Origin: Clostridium sp.
GTDB lineage: Bacteria > Bacillota > Clostridia > Acetivibrionales > Acetivibrionaceae
Assembly (NCBI GenBank): GCA_012841175.1
Contig: DUVG01000011.1
Coordinates: 1 to 19,136, forward strand
Direction of reading: 5' to 3'
DNA length: 19,136 nucleotides
Within the stretch, counting starts at the first letter, position 1. Each line of letters opens with the position of its first letter. The notes under the pieces are model-generated. The model ran no database searches, was not told where the DNA came from, and saw nothing but the letters and a program-made list of their open reading frames with translations. Positions 7,099 to 14,414 of the stretch are shown here, piece by piece. The translations under genes and the position numbers were made by a program.

Positions 7099-8187
7099 TT
7101 GCAAATTAAGTTTTGTCAAAACATTGCAAATCAAATTAAATACATTATTGATGATGAATTTGGAATTATGGACGATTCAGGTACCATTGTTGCTTGTTCA
7201 AATGAAAAGAAAGTAGGAATGAAAAATCCATCTATATCAAAGATATTAGAATCTGAAAAAACTTATAATGTTTTTGAAAATCAATCTTTTCAAAAGATTT
7301 ATATAAAAAACAAGTTGGAGTTTATTGCATATATTAATTCTATAAATGAAAATAATGCTAAATTTCTATCTCTTATTTCTATGAATGTTGTAAATTTTAA
7401 AATATATTATGAAGATAAATATGATAAGACAAATTTTATTAAAAATATAATTACCGATAATATTTTGTTAGGGGACATTACAGTAAAGGCAAAGAAACTT
7501 AAACTTGCTAATAATGTTCGTCGTGTTGCAATGCTTATAAAGACCTTAAAAGTAAAAGATATATACCCCTATGAAATAGTTGAAGGGTTATTTCCAAATA
7601 AAAATAAAGACTTTGTGATAATTCTTGATGATGAAAATACAGTGCTAATTAAAGAACTAGAATTAGAAGAAAAAACTGAGCTTGATGAGGTAGAAAACAT
7701 TGCCATTACAATAGTGGATACACTTTCCACTGAAGCAATGATAAAGGCGAAAATTGGAATCGGGACAATAGTAGACAGCATAAAGGATTTAGCAAAATCT
7801 TTTAAAGAGGCTCAAATGGCACTTCAAATAGGCGAAATATTTGAAAGTGAAAAATCAGTGATAAACTACAATAGATTAGGTATTGGAAGACTTATATATC
7901 AATTGCCTACAACCCTTTGTAAATTGTTTTTAGAGGAGGTATTCCAAAAGGGAGGCTTTGAAGCACTAGATAAGGAGACTATGGATACAATTCAAAAATT
8001 TTTTGAAAACAATCTAAATATTAGTGAGACATCAAGACAGTTATACATTCACAGGAACACTTTAGTTTATAGGCTTGAAAAAATTCAAAAAACTACTGGG
8101 CTAGATATAAAAATGTTTGATGATGCAATTATTTTTAAAGTTGCAGTTATGGTAAAAAAATACCTTGATAGCAATTTGAACATCTAA
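7099..8187 (+). CDS. PucR/CdaR-family transcriptional regulator
   Basis: 362 aa. The C-terminus carries the PucR/CdaR helix-turn-helix (about 307-334: NISETSRQLYIHRNTLVYRL), in which the RNTLVYRL core is diagnostic. The middle (about 215-250) matches the GGDEF-like CdaR domain common in this family. The N-terminal 100 residues may be a divergent sugar-diacid-recognition sensor domain (FGIMDDSGTIVACS resembles its start). Family members activate or repress catabolic genes for sugar acids, purines or amino acids; the ligand here is unknown. The start is TTG at 7099 behind a GAGGGGGATAAG site. It is transcribed in the same direction as the upstream sugar ATPase, but a terminator separates them. 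Confidence 0.88.
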   Translation: MQIKFCQNIANQIKYIIDDEFGIMDDSGTIVACSNEKKVGMKNPSISKILESEKTYNVFENQSFQKIYIKNKLEFIAYINSINENNAKFLSLISMNVVNFKIYYEDKYDKTNFIKNIITDNILLGDITVKAKKLKLANNVRRVAMLIKTLKVKDIYPYEIVEGLFPNKNKDFVIILDDENTVLIKELELEEKTELDEVENIAITIVDTLSTEAMIKAKIGIGTIVDSIKDLAKSFKEAQMALQIGEIFESEKSVINYNRLGIGRLIYQLPTTLCKLFLEEVFQKGGFEALDKETMDTIQKFFENNLNISETSRQLYIHRNTLVYRLEKIQKTTGLDIKMFDDAIIFKVAVMVKKYLDSNLNI

Positions 8188-8290
8188 TGTCAAAAACTTC
8201 ATTGCTGTTGAATAAATTTTAATATAAAATAAAGCTTAAAAAGAGCATTTAATAGCCCATACAAAAAGAGATAAATTTTAGGAGGCTAAA

Positions 8291-8998
8291 GTGATAGAGT
8301 TTAAATCAGTATCAAAAAAGTATGCCAGTGGAACATTAGCACTTAATAAAATAGATCTTCATATTAATAAAGGAGAGTTTGTTTTTATTGTTGGACCTAG
8401 TGGTTCGGGCAAGTCTACTTTGCTAAAACTTATATTAAAAGAAGAAGATATCACAGAAGGAGAGGTATATGTCAATGGTTTTAATGTTTCTACTTTAAAG
8501 CCAAAGGAAATACCTTATTTACGAAGAAGCCTTGGTGTGGTCTTTCAAGACTTTAGATTACTTCCTAAAAAAACTGTTTATGAAAATGTTGAATTTGCCA
8601 TGCACATTACAGAGGCATTGCCAAAGGAAATGAGAAGGCAGGTTCCAATGGCCTTAGGGCTGGTTGGACTTAGCAAAAAAGCTGATGCATATCCTGATGA
8701 GCTTTCAGGAGGAGAACAGCAAAGGGTAGCTTTGGCCAGGGCTTTGGTAAATAGGCCCGCTTTGTTGATTGCCGATGAGCCAACGGGAAATTTAGACCCT
8801 GAGACCTCATGGGAAATAATGAAGCTGATAGAGGAAATTAATCATAGAGGAACTACTGTTATTGTGGCTACACACGAAAAGGGAATAGTGGACTCTATGC
8901 AAAAGAGAGTAATCGCCATTGGAAAAGGTGAAATTATAAGGGATCAAGAGAAAGGACAATATGAAAATGAAGCTGAGAACAGGCAAATATATATTTAA
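8291..8998 (+). CDS. ftsE: Cell-division ATP-binding protein FtsE
   Basis: ATPase of the FtsEX complex, which sits at the membrane and switches on cell-wall hydrolases during division or sporulation instead of transporting a solute. 235 aa. Walker A GPSGSGKST (35-43), FQDFRLLP (85-92, the FtsE-typical Q-loop region), LSGGEQQR (138-145), Walker B LLIADE (158-163). GTG start at 8291 with AGGAGG 5 nt upstream. Its 3' end overlaps ftsX by 38 nt, so the two are translationally coupled. The last 20 residues are charged and variable, as in other FtsE proteins. Confidence 0.97.
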   Translation: MIEFKSVSKKYASGTLALNKIDLHINKGEFVFIVGPSGSGKSTLLKLILKEEDITEGEVYVNGFNVSTLKPKEIPYLRRSLGVVFQDFRLLPKKTVYENVEFAMHITEALPKEMRRQVPMALGLVGLSKKADAYPDELSGGEQQRVALARALVNRPALLIADEPTGNLDPETSWEIMKLIEEINHRGTTVIVATHEKGIVDSMQKRVIAIGKGEIIRDQEKGQYENEAENRQIYI

Positions 8999-9863
8999 AG
9001 AGGGAATTATCAACATATACAAAAATATATTAATGTCTTTTGCTTCTATAACTGTGGTAACAGCTTCCCTAATTGTACTTGGAGGATTTTTTGTAACAAT
9101 AGCAAATATAAACCACAATATTGAGCGGCAAGGCGAAAAACCAGAGATGGAAGTATTTTGCGATGCAAAGCTTGACGATTCTCAAATTGCATCAATTGAA
9201 TGGCTTATTATGTCAGATGACAGGATAAAAGAATATACCATGGTTTCAAGGGAAGAAGCATACAAAGAGATGGAGGAGATATTAGGGAATAATAAATCTG
9301 TAATTGAAGGGCTAGGCAATGATTTTTTATCTGTTTCATTTACACTAAACCTGGTTAATTCTGAAGATGCAAAAGAAGTAGAAAAAAAGTTGTCAGTTTT
9401 CCCTGGAGTGGATAATGTGAAATATTCTCAAAGGGCAATAGATTTTATGAGCAAATTAAGATACTGGGTTAAAGTTGGAAGCAGTTTTGTACTTTTTTTA
9501 TTGGTTGCAGTGTCTGTTGTAATTATATCTAACACCATTAAATTAGCTGTATTTGCAAGAAAAAAAGAAATAAATATAATGAAATATATTGGGGCAACAG
9601 ATTGGTTTATACGCTTGCCATTTATTGTAGAAGGTGTTATTATAGGTTTGATAGGAGCAGTTATGAGTTTTGGCCTAGTAAACTTTATCTATTCTAGAGT
9701 ATTTAATATAGTTAATTTAAATACGTATTTAAAAATTTATGGGTTAGAGATTATTGATAAAAGTGAACTTTATTTTACTCTTATTATAAATATGTTATTG
9801 ATAGGTGTAGTTGTAGGAGCTTTAGGAAGTATGGTTTCAATACGTAAACACTTACGTGTTTGA
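8961..9863 (+). CDS. ftsX: Cell-division permease-like protein FtsX
   Basis: Membrane partner of FtsE, 300 aa. Four hydrophobic segments: about 23-47, 173-193, 219-244 and 271-293. The large extracellular loop (about 48-168) is where FtsX contacts its hydrolase. The cytoplasmic stretch FARKKEINIMKYIGAT (198-213) is the typical FtsE-coupling region. The ATG at 8961 is chosen over the one at 8967 because AAAGGA lies 5 nt upstream; both lie inside ftsE. The gene is followed after 54 nt by a secreted M23 peptidase, its probable partner. Confidence 0.96.
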   Translation: MKMKLRTGKYIFKEGIINIYKNILMSFASITVVTASLIVLGGFFVTIANINHNIERQGEKPEMEVFCDAKLDDSQIASIEWLIMSDDRIKEYTMVSREEAYKEMEEILGNNKSVIEGLGNDFLSVSFTLNLVNSEDAKEVEKKLSVFPGVDNVKYSQRAIDFMSKLRYWVKVGSSFVLFLLVAVSVVIISNTIKLAVFARKKEINIMKYIGATDWFIRLPFIVEGVIIGLIGAVMSFGLVNFIYSRVFNIVNLNTYLKIYGLEIIDKSELYFTLIINMLLIGVVVGALGSMVSIRKHLRV

Positions 9864-9873
9864 GGGTGTAAGT
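9839..9873 (+). other. Two overlapping, mutually exclusive hairpins at the ftsX 3' end
   Basis: Hairpin A: AATACGTAA (9839-9847) with TTACGTGTT (9852-9860), loop ACAC, one T-G pair. Hairpin B: ACTTAC (9850-9855) with GTAAGT (9868-9873). They share 9852-9855 and cannot form together. Neither has a T tract, so they are not ordinary terminators. They lie across the ftsX stop, upstream of the peptidase ribosome site. Function unknown. Confidence 0.35.
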
Positions 9874-9917
9874 ACTTTGAGTCATTAAAATCCAATCTTT
9901 TTGGGAGGTAGAAATTA

Positions 9918-11042
9918 GTGAAAAAGGTAGTACAACTTAGTGTATTAGTATTAATGATGTTTATGGTTATAATTCCAATATATTCTGATACACTAACAAG
10001 CACACAAAGTCAAAAGAGTAGTGTTGACAGCGAAATTAATCAGGTGTCTTCTCAAAAGCGAAATGAAGAAAAGAAGTTAAATTCAGTAAAAAGTGAAAAG
10101 GAATACATGGAAAGTCAACAAGATAAGGCAGAAAAGGAATACAATGAGCTTCTACAGAAAGTGGATGAACTAAATAGAATTTTAGAAGAATTAGATAATG
10201 CCATACTTGAAAGTGAAGAAAATTATGAAAAACAGCTAGAACAATTTAAATTAAGGCTTAATGTTATGTATCAAAATTCTAGTACATCATATCTTGATAT
10301 TATAGCTGAATCAAAAAGTTTACCTGATTTCTTTAGAAGAATTCAGCTTATTTCAGCTATAAGCAAAAAGGACAAAGAGCTTATAGAAGGAATAGAAGAA
10401 GCTAAGAAAGAGGTAGAATATAAAAGGCAGCTTGTTGCAGAGGAACAAAGGGATTTTGAAAATAAAGCTTCTAGTGCACTGAGCAATTTAAATGATATAA
10501 AGGCTACAACTCAAGCGTTGGAAGTTCAGATAAGAAGTATTAGTTCTAAACTTAGTAGTTTAGAAAGAAAAGAAAATGAATTAATCCAAAAGTCCAGGCA
10601 ACTGGAGAGCCAGATAAAAAATCTTCAAAGGACAGCAGACTACACTGGTGGAGTCATGAGATGGCCGGTACCTAGTTCAACTTACATATCATCTCCTTTT
10701 GGAAACAGGTTTCATCCTATTTTGAAAGTATATAAAATGCATACAGGTATAGATATTTCAGCAAGTTCAGGGCAGTCTATAATTGCAGCCAATGATGGAG
10801 TGGTAATAATGTCAGGGTGGCAAGGTGGATACGGATATACAGTTGTTATAGACCATGGCGGCGGAATTACAACACTCTATGCCCACTGCAGTCAACTTCT
10901 TGTTAGCAGTGGTGCTTCAGTAAAAGCAGGGGATACAATAGCAAAAATAGGAAGTACTGGGTTATCTACCGGTCCCCATTTACACTTTGAAGTAAGAGAA
11001 AATGGTACTCCTGTTAACCCTATATCTTATGTTTCAGGATAA
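9918..11042 (+). CDS. Secreted coiled-coil M23 (LytM) peptidase, EnvC-like
   Basis: 374 aa. A signal peptide (residues 1-23, KK then a hydrophobic core) is followed by a long charged coiled coil (about 30-240) and a C-terminal LytM domain (about 255-374). All catalytic and zinc residues are present: H275 and D279 in HTGID, H323 in YAH, H354 and H356 in HLHFEV. It should therefore cut peptidoglycan cross-links itself, unlike E. coli EnvC whose LytM domain is inactive. Coiled coil plus hydrolase directly after ftsEX is the layout of FtsEX-controlled enzymes (PcsB, CwlO, EnvC), so it is probably the FtsX partner. GTG start at 9918 with GGGAGG about 9 nt upstream. A terminator follows at 11051. 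Confidence 0.92.
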   Translation: MKKVVQLSVLVLMMFMVIIPIYSDTLTSTQSQKSSVDSEINQVSSQKRNEEKKLNSVKSEKEYMESQQDKAEKEYNELLQKVDELNRILEELDNAILESEENYEKQLEQFKLRLNVMYQNSSTSYLDIIAESKSLPDFFRRIQLISAISKKDKELIEGIEEAKKEVEYKRQLVAEEQRDFENKASSALSNLNDIKATTQALEVQIRSISSKLSSLERKENELIQKSRQLESQIKNLQRTADYTGGVMRWPVPSSTYISSPFGNRFHPILKVYKMHTGIDISASSGQSIIAANDGVVIMSGWQGGYGYTVVIDHGGGITTLYAHCSQLLVSSGASVKAGDTIAKIGSTGLSTGPHLHFEVRENGTPVNPISYVSG

Positions 11043-11050
11043 GCAAAAAT

Positions 11051-11074
11051 AAAATCCGGGTTTTTCCGGGTTTT
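11051..11074 (+). terminator. Rho-independent terminator after the M23 peptidase gene
   Basis: AAAATCCGG (11051-11059) pairs with CCGGGTTTT (11066-11074) around the loop GTTTTT, with one T-G pair. The stem is 9 bp, GC-rich at the top, with the T run in the 3' arm. It starts 8 nt after the stop codon. Confidence 0.8.
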
Positions 11075-11137
11075 GCTATATTATAGGGCAAATAAGCATA
11101 TGATATAATGAGAAAATAACGAAAAGAAGGGAAAGAC

Positions 11138-11188
11138 ATGAAGAAAAACATAATGAAAACAATAGGGGGAGTGTGGGATTTTGAATAA
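11138..11188 (+). CDS. Possible 16-residue leader peptide upstream of the S41 protease
   Basis: ATG at 11138 follows a good ribosome site (GAAGGGAAAG) and opens a 16-codon frame, MKKNIMKTIGGVWDFE, ending TAA at 11186-11188. The stop overlaps the TTG start of the protease (11181) by 8 nt in another frame, the usual setting for translational coupling. It may simply be chance; no family is known to me. Confidence 0.3.
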   Translation: MKKNIMKTIGGVWDFE

Positions 11189-12464
11189 TAGTTCTGGAAG
11201 TAAGGTGCTTTCTATAATAATTGCTGTTATTACTTCAGTTATAGTTACAACTTGTGGTTTTTTAATATGGTACAAAAACAACCCATATATTATTGTTGTT
11301 CCTGCTGACGATCTAGATGATATTACTGATAGAGGAGTACAAAATTTTGACCCCTCATATGGTATGGTTTTTGATAAAAACAAAGTGGATTTTGTAAATG
11401 TAAAGAAATACAGAGAAGTATATAATATTTTAAGAAAATATTTTTATGAAGAGGTTGATGAAAATGTTTTGTTAGAAGGTTCTATTGCTGGAATGGCAAA
11501 TTCATTACAAGATCCTTATACTGTCTATTTTACAAAAGAACAGATGGAGCTTTTTATGGAAAGGTCTAGAGGAAGTTATGTTGGAATTGGAGTTACTGTT
11601 AATATGCCGGAGGATGGTATTTTAACAGTGGTTGAGCCCTTTGAGGATTCACCAGCCATAGAAGCGGGAATGAAAATGGGAGATAAAATAGTAAAAGTTG
11701 ATGGTGAAGATGTTACTACCATAAGAGATTCGGATATGATTGTAAGTATGATAAAAGGTGAGGAAAATACAACGGTTGAAATTACTGTGTATAGACCATC
11801 AGAGGAGAAGTATATTGATTTCGAAATAATGAGAAAGACAATAAAAATAGTGAATGTAACAAGTGAGATGTTAGAAAACAATATAGGATATATTAGAATA
11901 TCAATGTTTGACAGTGAATGTGCACATTATTTTGGAATGCATCTAAATCAGCTTATAGATAAAGGAATGGAAGGATTAATTATAGATGTTAGAGATAATC
12001 CGGGAGGAGATTTTGACGAGGTTGTAGCAATTGCAAACCGTCTAGTACCCGAAGGGCTTATTGTTTATATAGAGGATAGAGCAGGAAACAGAACAGAAAG
12101 AACCTCAGATAAAACACAACTTGATAAACCTATTGCAATTTTGATTAATGAATACAGTGCAAGTGCGTCAGAAATTTTGGCAGGAGCTATCAAGGACCAT
12201 AAAAAAGGAACCCTTATAGGCCAAAAAACATTTGGTAAAGGATTAGTTCAAAATGTAATACAGCTTGATGATGGCGCAGGTCTAAAGTTAACCACTGCCA
12301 CTTATTTTACACCTTTAGGAATAAATATTCACAAAAAAGGCATTGAACCTCATATAGAAGTTGAACTAGATGAGGAAAGCAGATTTCTTCCTGTTTCCCA
12401 GTTACCAAAAGAAGAAGATAAACAGCTTCAAGAAGCTATTAAAGTAATAAAAGGTCAGTTATAA
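11181..12464 (+). CDS. Carboxy-terminal processing protease (S41, Ctp)
   Basis: Membrane-anchored serine protease that acts outside the cytoplasm, 427 aa. One N-terminal membrane segment (about 9-31), PDZ domain (about 130-205, with YVGIGV at its start), then the S41 catalytic domain. The catalytic serine is S328 in NEYSASASE and the lysine is K353 in TFGKG, 25 residues apart as in E. coli Prc. IDVRDNPGGD (268-277) is the other family signature. Start TTG 11181, with AGGGGGAG about 9 nt upstream. In spore formers the family includes CtpA/CtpB, which processes sporulation proteins. Following the FtsEX-peptidase genes, it may process envelope hydrolases, but that is inference. Confidence 0.94.
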   Translation: MNNSSGSKVLSIIIAVITSVIVTTCGFLIWYKNNPYIIVVPADDLDDITDRGVQNFDPSYGMVFDKNKVDFVNVKKYREVYNILRKYFYEEVDENVLLEGSIAGMANSLQDPYTVYFTKEQMELFMERSRGSYVGIGVTVNMPEDGILTVVEPFEDSPAIEAGMKMGDKIVKVDGEDVTTIRDSDMIVSMIKGEENTTVEITVYRPSEEKYIDFEIMRKTIKIVNVTSEMLENNIGYIRISMFDSECAHYFGMHLNQLIDKGMEGLIIDVRDNPGGDFDEVVAIANRLVPEGLIVYIEDRAGNRTERTSDKTQLDKPIAILINEYSASASEILAGAIKDHKKGTLIGQKTFGKGLVQNVIQLDDGAGLKLTTATYFTPLGINIHKKGIEPHIEVELDEESRFLPVSQLPKEEDKQLQEAIKVIKGQL

Positions 12465-12495
12465 TTTATTGGAATATACTTTTCATTTTGTTAAA

Positions 12496-12543
12496 ACAGA
12501 TATTTTTGCATTGATTTTTATAATACAATGCAAAAGTATCTGT
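12496..12543 (+). repeat. Long inverted repeat downstream of the S41 protease gene
   Basis: Arms 12496-12513 and 12526-12543 pair over 18 bp with one T-G pair (503/536) and a 12-nt AT-rich loop. It starts 31 nt after the stop. No T tract follows, so it may be a 3'-end stabiliser or a poor terminator. In the rest of the 269-bp gap I see only AT-rich DNA and, near 12681, a CATACAT that might be a sporulation -10 with no convincing -35. Confidence 0.6.
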
Positions 12544-12733
12544 AGAAAACTTTTCTTATCTAAAGAATGTCTGTGTTTTTTTGCAATTACCATTTAACAA
12601 GGAAATACCATGTTAATAAAGTATCTCAAATAACAGTTATATCATTTTAATATAAATTTATATAAGAAATAACATATAGACATACATATATTTAGCCAGA
12701 ATTGTAAATAATACTTTATGGAGGTGGTATACA

Positions 12734-12910
12734 TTGGAAAACATAGATGAAAAAATAAAATACGAAGTGGTTGCAGAACTAGGGTTATTTGAAAAAGTAA
12801 AAAAAGAGGGTTGGAAGAGCCTAACTGCAAAGGAAACGGGAAGAATTGGGGGACTAATTACAAAGAGAAAAAAATTAATGCAGGCTGAAAAAAAGCAAAA
12901 GGCGTTGTAG
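12734..12910 (+). CDS. Small acid-soluble spore protein, alpha/beta type (SspF-like)
   Basis: 58-aa DNA-binding spore protein. KYEVVAELGLFEKVKKEGW (9-27) and TAKETGRIGGLITKR (31-45) match the two conserved halves of alpha/beta SASPs. The GLFEKVKKEGW segment is closer to B. subtilis SspF than to the major SASPs, which have the GPR cleavage motif E-F/I-A at this point; no clear GPR site is seen. Such proteins coat DNA in the forespore. Start TTG at 12734 with GGAGGTGG 6 nt upstream. Single gene with its own terminator (12925). It shows the host forms spores. Expression from sigma-G is expected from the family. Confidence 0.87.
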   Translation: MENIDEKIKYEVVAELGLFEKVKKEGWKSLTAKETGRIGGLITKRKKLMQAEKKQKAL

Positions 12911-12924
12911 TGTTTATTCTTAAG

Positions 12925-12954
12925 ACTCTGCTTTCTACAAAGTAGAGTTTTTTT
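12925..12954 (+). terminator. Rho-independent terminator after the SASP gene
   Basis: ACTCTGCTTT (12925-12934) pairs with AAAGTAGAGT (12939-12948) around CTAC, with one G-T pair. T7 follows at 12948-12954. Starts 14 nt after the stop. Confidence 0.9.
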
Positions 12955-12992
12955 ATTTGATAAGCTATTATAATCTAGATTTACATCATTTC

Positions 12993-13022
12993 TTGAGGTT
13001 TATTAAAAGTTTATGTTATACT
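12993..13022 (+). promoter_or_regulatory. Probable promoter of the methyltransferase gene
   Basis: TTGAGG (12993-12998), an 18-bp spacer, and TATACT (13017-13022) preceded by TGT (extended -10). The start codon lies 45 nt downstream of the -10. Confidence 0.6.
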
Positions 13023-13067
13023 ATAAAAAGTCAGCAAGAGAAATAGTGGATTTTCAAGGAGGTATAA

Positions 13068-13826
13068 ATGGCAGATAACATTCCTTATTCTGATTTTGCA
13101 TATGTATATGATAAATTGATGTATGATGTGGACTATAAGAAATGGGCGGATTTTATTGAAAGTATTTTTAAGAAATATGGTCAAAATCCTTCTTTGCTTC
13201 TTGACTTAGCATGTGGTACAGGGAGTTTTACCATTGAAATGGCTAAAAGAGGCTATGATATGATTGGAATAGATATATCTATTGATATGTTAAACTGTGC
13301 AAGGGAAAAGTCTATTGATTTAGAAAATATTTTATATTTAAATCAGGACATGGCAAATTTTGAGCTCTATGGTACTGTAGATGCTATTGTATTACTTATG
13401 GACAGTTTAAATTATATTTTATATAAAAAAGATATTAAAAGATTATTAAAAAATGTACATAATTATTTAAATTTTGAAGGGTTGTTTGTTTTTGATATAA
13501 ATACACCCTATAAGTTTAAAAACATATTAAAAAACAATGTGTTTTATGATGTATCAGATGAAATAACTTATATATGGCAAAATTCCTTTGACAGTAAAAC
13601 AAATATATGCGAATTTGACCTTACTATATTTGCAAAAGAAAATGATATGTATAAAAGAATGGATGAAGTTCATTTAGAAAGATGTTATGAGATAGATGAT
13701 TTAAAAAAGATGATAAATGAAAGTGGTTTAAAACTTTTAAATATTTATGATGACCTAAAGCTATCTAAAGCGCCTTCAAATGCTCAAAGAGTCTTTTTTG
13801 TATGCAAAAAAGAAGGAATTAAATAA
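13068..13826 (+). CDS. Class I SAM-dependent methyltransferase, YqeM-like
   Basis: 252 aa, cytoplasmic. Motif I is LDLACGTGSF (45-54), the motif II acidic residue lies in IGIDIS (66-71), and NQDM (92-95) and DAIVLLMDSLNYI (105-117) match motifs III-IV. The N-terminus YSDFAYVYDKLMYDVDYKKW (7-26) is the hallmark of the YqeM-like family found across Bacillota. The substrate of these proteins is not established. ATG at 13068 with AAGGAGGT 6 nt upstream. It seems monocistronic, with a promoter at 12993. No strong terminator is seen in the 230-bp gap that follows, which otherwise holds the cold-shock promoter. Confidence 0.88.
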   Translation: MADNIPYSDFAYVYDKLMYDVDYKKWADFIESIFKKYGQNPSLLLDLACGTGSFTIEMAKRGYDMIGIDISIDMLNCAREKSIDLENILYLNQDMANFELYGTVDAIVLLMDSLNYILYKKDIKRLLKNVHNYLNFEGLFVFDINTPYKFKNILKNNVFYDVSDEITYIWQNSFDSKTNICEFDLTIFAKENDMYKRMDEVHLERCYEIDDLKKMINESGLKLLNIYDDLKLSKAPSNAQRVFFVCKKEGIK

Positions 13827-13960
13827 AAAATGACATTTACATTTTAAATGTATAGATTTTAAAGGACAAGGAAAAATAAAATTATCAAAAATAAATATTA
13901 AATAAATTTATTAAAAAGATATATTACAGCAATAGACATGGGTGTAAGCAAAAAATCCGA

Positions 13961-13990
13961 TTGACAAGCAATGCAAAAATATGATACAAT
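13961..13990 (+). promoter_or_regulatory. Cold-shock gene promoter
   Basis: Perfect -35 TTGACA (13961-13966), 18-bp spacer, and TACAAT (13985-13990) preceded by TGA (extended -10). A transcript starting near 13997 would have a 5' leader of about 63 nt before the ATG at 14060. Leaders of this kind often carry cold-responsive structure; I see no clear hairpin. Confidence 0.75.
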
Positions 13991-14059
13991 GTTATAGATT
14001 TAGTAAGAGCATGGAAAATGCAAGCTAAGTTAAAGTATCAAGTTCAGGAGGAGTGCAGG

Positions 14060-14260
14060 ATGGAAAAAGGTAAAGTAAAATGGTTTAATGCTGAAAAAGG
14101 ATTTGGATTTATTGAGAGAGAAGAAGGAAACGATGTTTTCGTACATTTTTCAGCAATAAACATGGATGGCTACAAAACATTAGAAGAAGGTGCTGAAGTT
14201 CAATTTGAAGTGGTGGAAGGCGCTAAAGGCCCTCAGGCTTCAAATGTGAGCAAGTGCTAA
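14060..14260 (+). CDS. Cold-shock protein, CspA family
   Basis: 66-aa single-domain nucleic-acid chaperone with the OB-fold cold-shock domain. KWFN (7-10), RNP1 KGFGFI (13-18) and RNP2 VFVHF (26-30) are intact. It binds single-stranded RNA or DNA and melts RNA structure. ATG at 14060 is chosen because AGGAGGAG lies 6 nt upstream and the protein then starts MEKGKVKWFN as in the family; an in-frame ATG at 14018 is too far upstream. C-terminus NVSKC is slightly unusual in ending with cysteine. Monocistronic, with promoter 13961 and terminator 14301. Confidence 0.97.
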   Translation: MEKGKVKWFNAEKGFGFIEREEGNDVFVHFSAINMDGYKTLEEGAEVQFEVVEGAKGPQASNVSKC

Positions 14261-14300
14261 TTTGACTTTTTCATTTGATTTTAAAAGATAGCCGAAAGTG

Positions 14301-14326
14301 CCCCGGTATGAAAATGCCGGGGTTTT
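14301..14326 (+). terminator. Rho-independent terminator after the cold-shock gene
   Basis: CCCCGGTAT (14301-14309) pairs with ATGCCGGGG (14314-14322) around a GAAA tetraloop, with one T-G pair, followed by TTTT. The most GC-rich stem in the window. It starts 40 nt after the stop. Confidence 0.92.
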
Positions 14327-14414
14327 CAAATGTCTTTTTTTCAAATATACAAAAAATCAGGGGATTTTATTAATAGTTATTACACAAAATAGTTTAGAAG
14401 GTGGGATAAAATAG

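Noticed and set aside
13836..13856. Short palindrome (TACATTT/AAATGTA) after the methyltransferase gene, possible terminator
   Set aside because: Seven AT-only pairs with almost no loop and no T tract; too weak.
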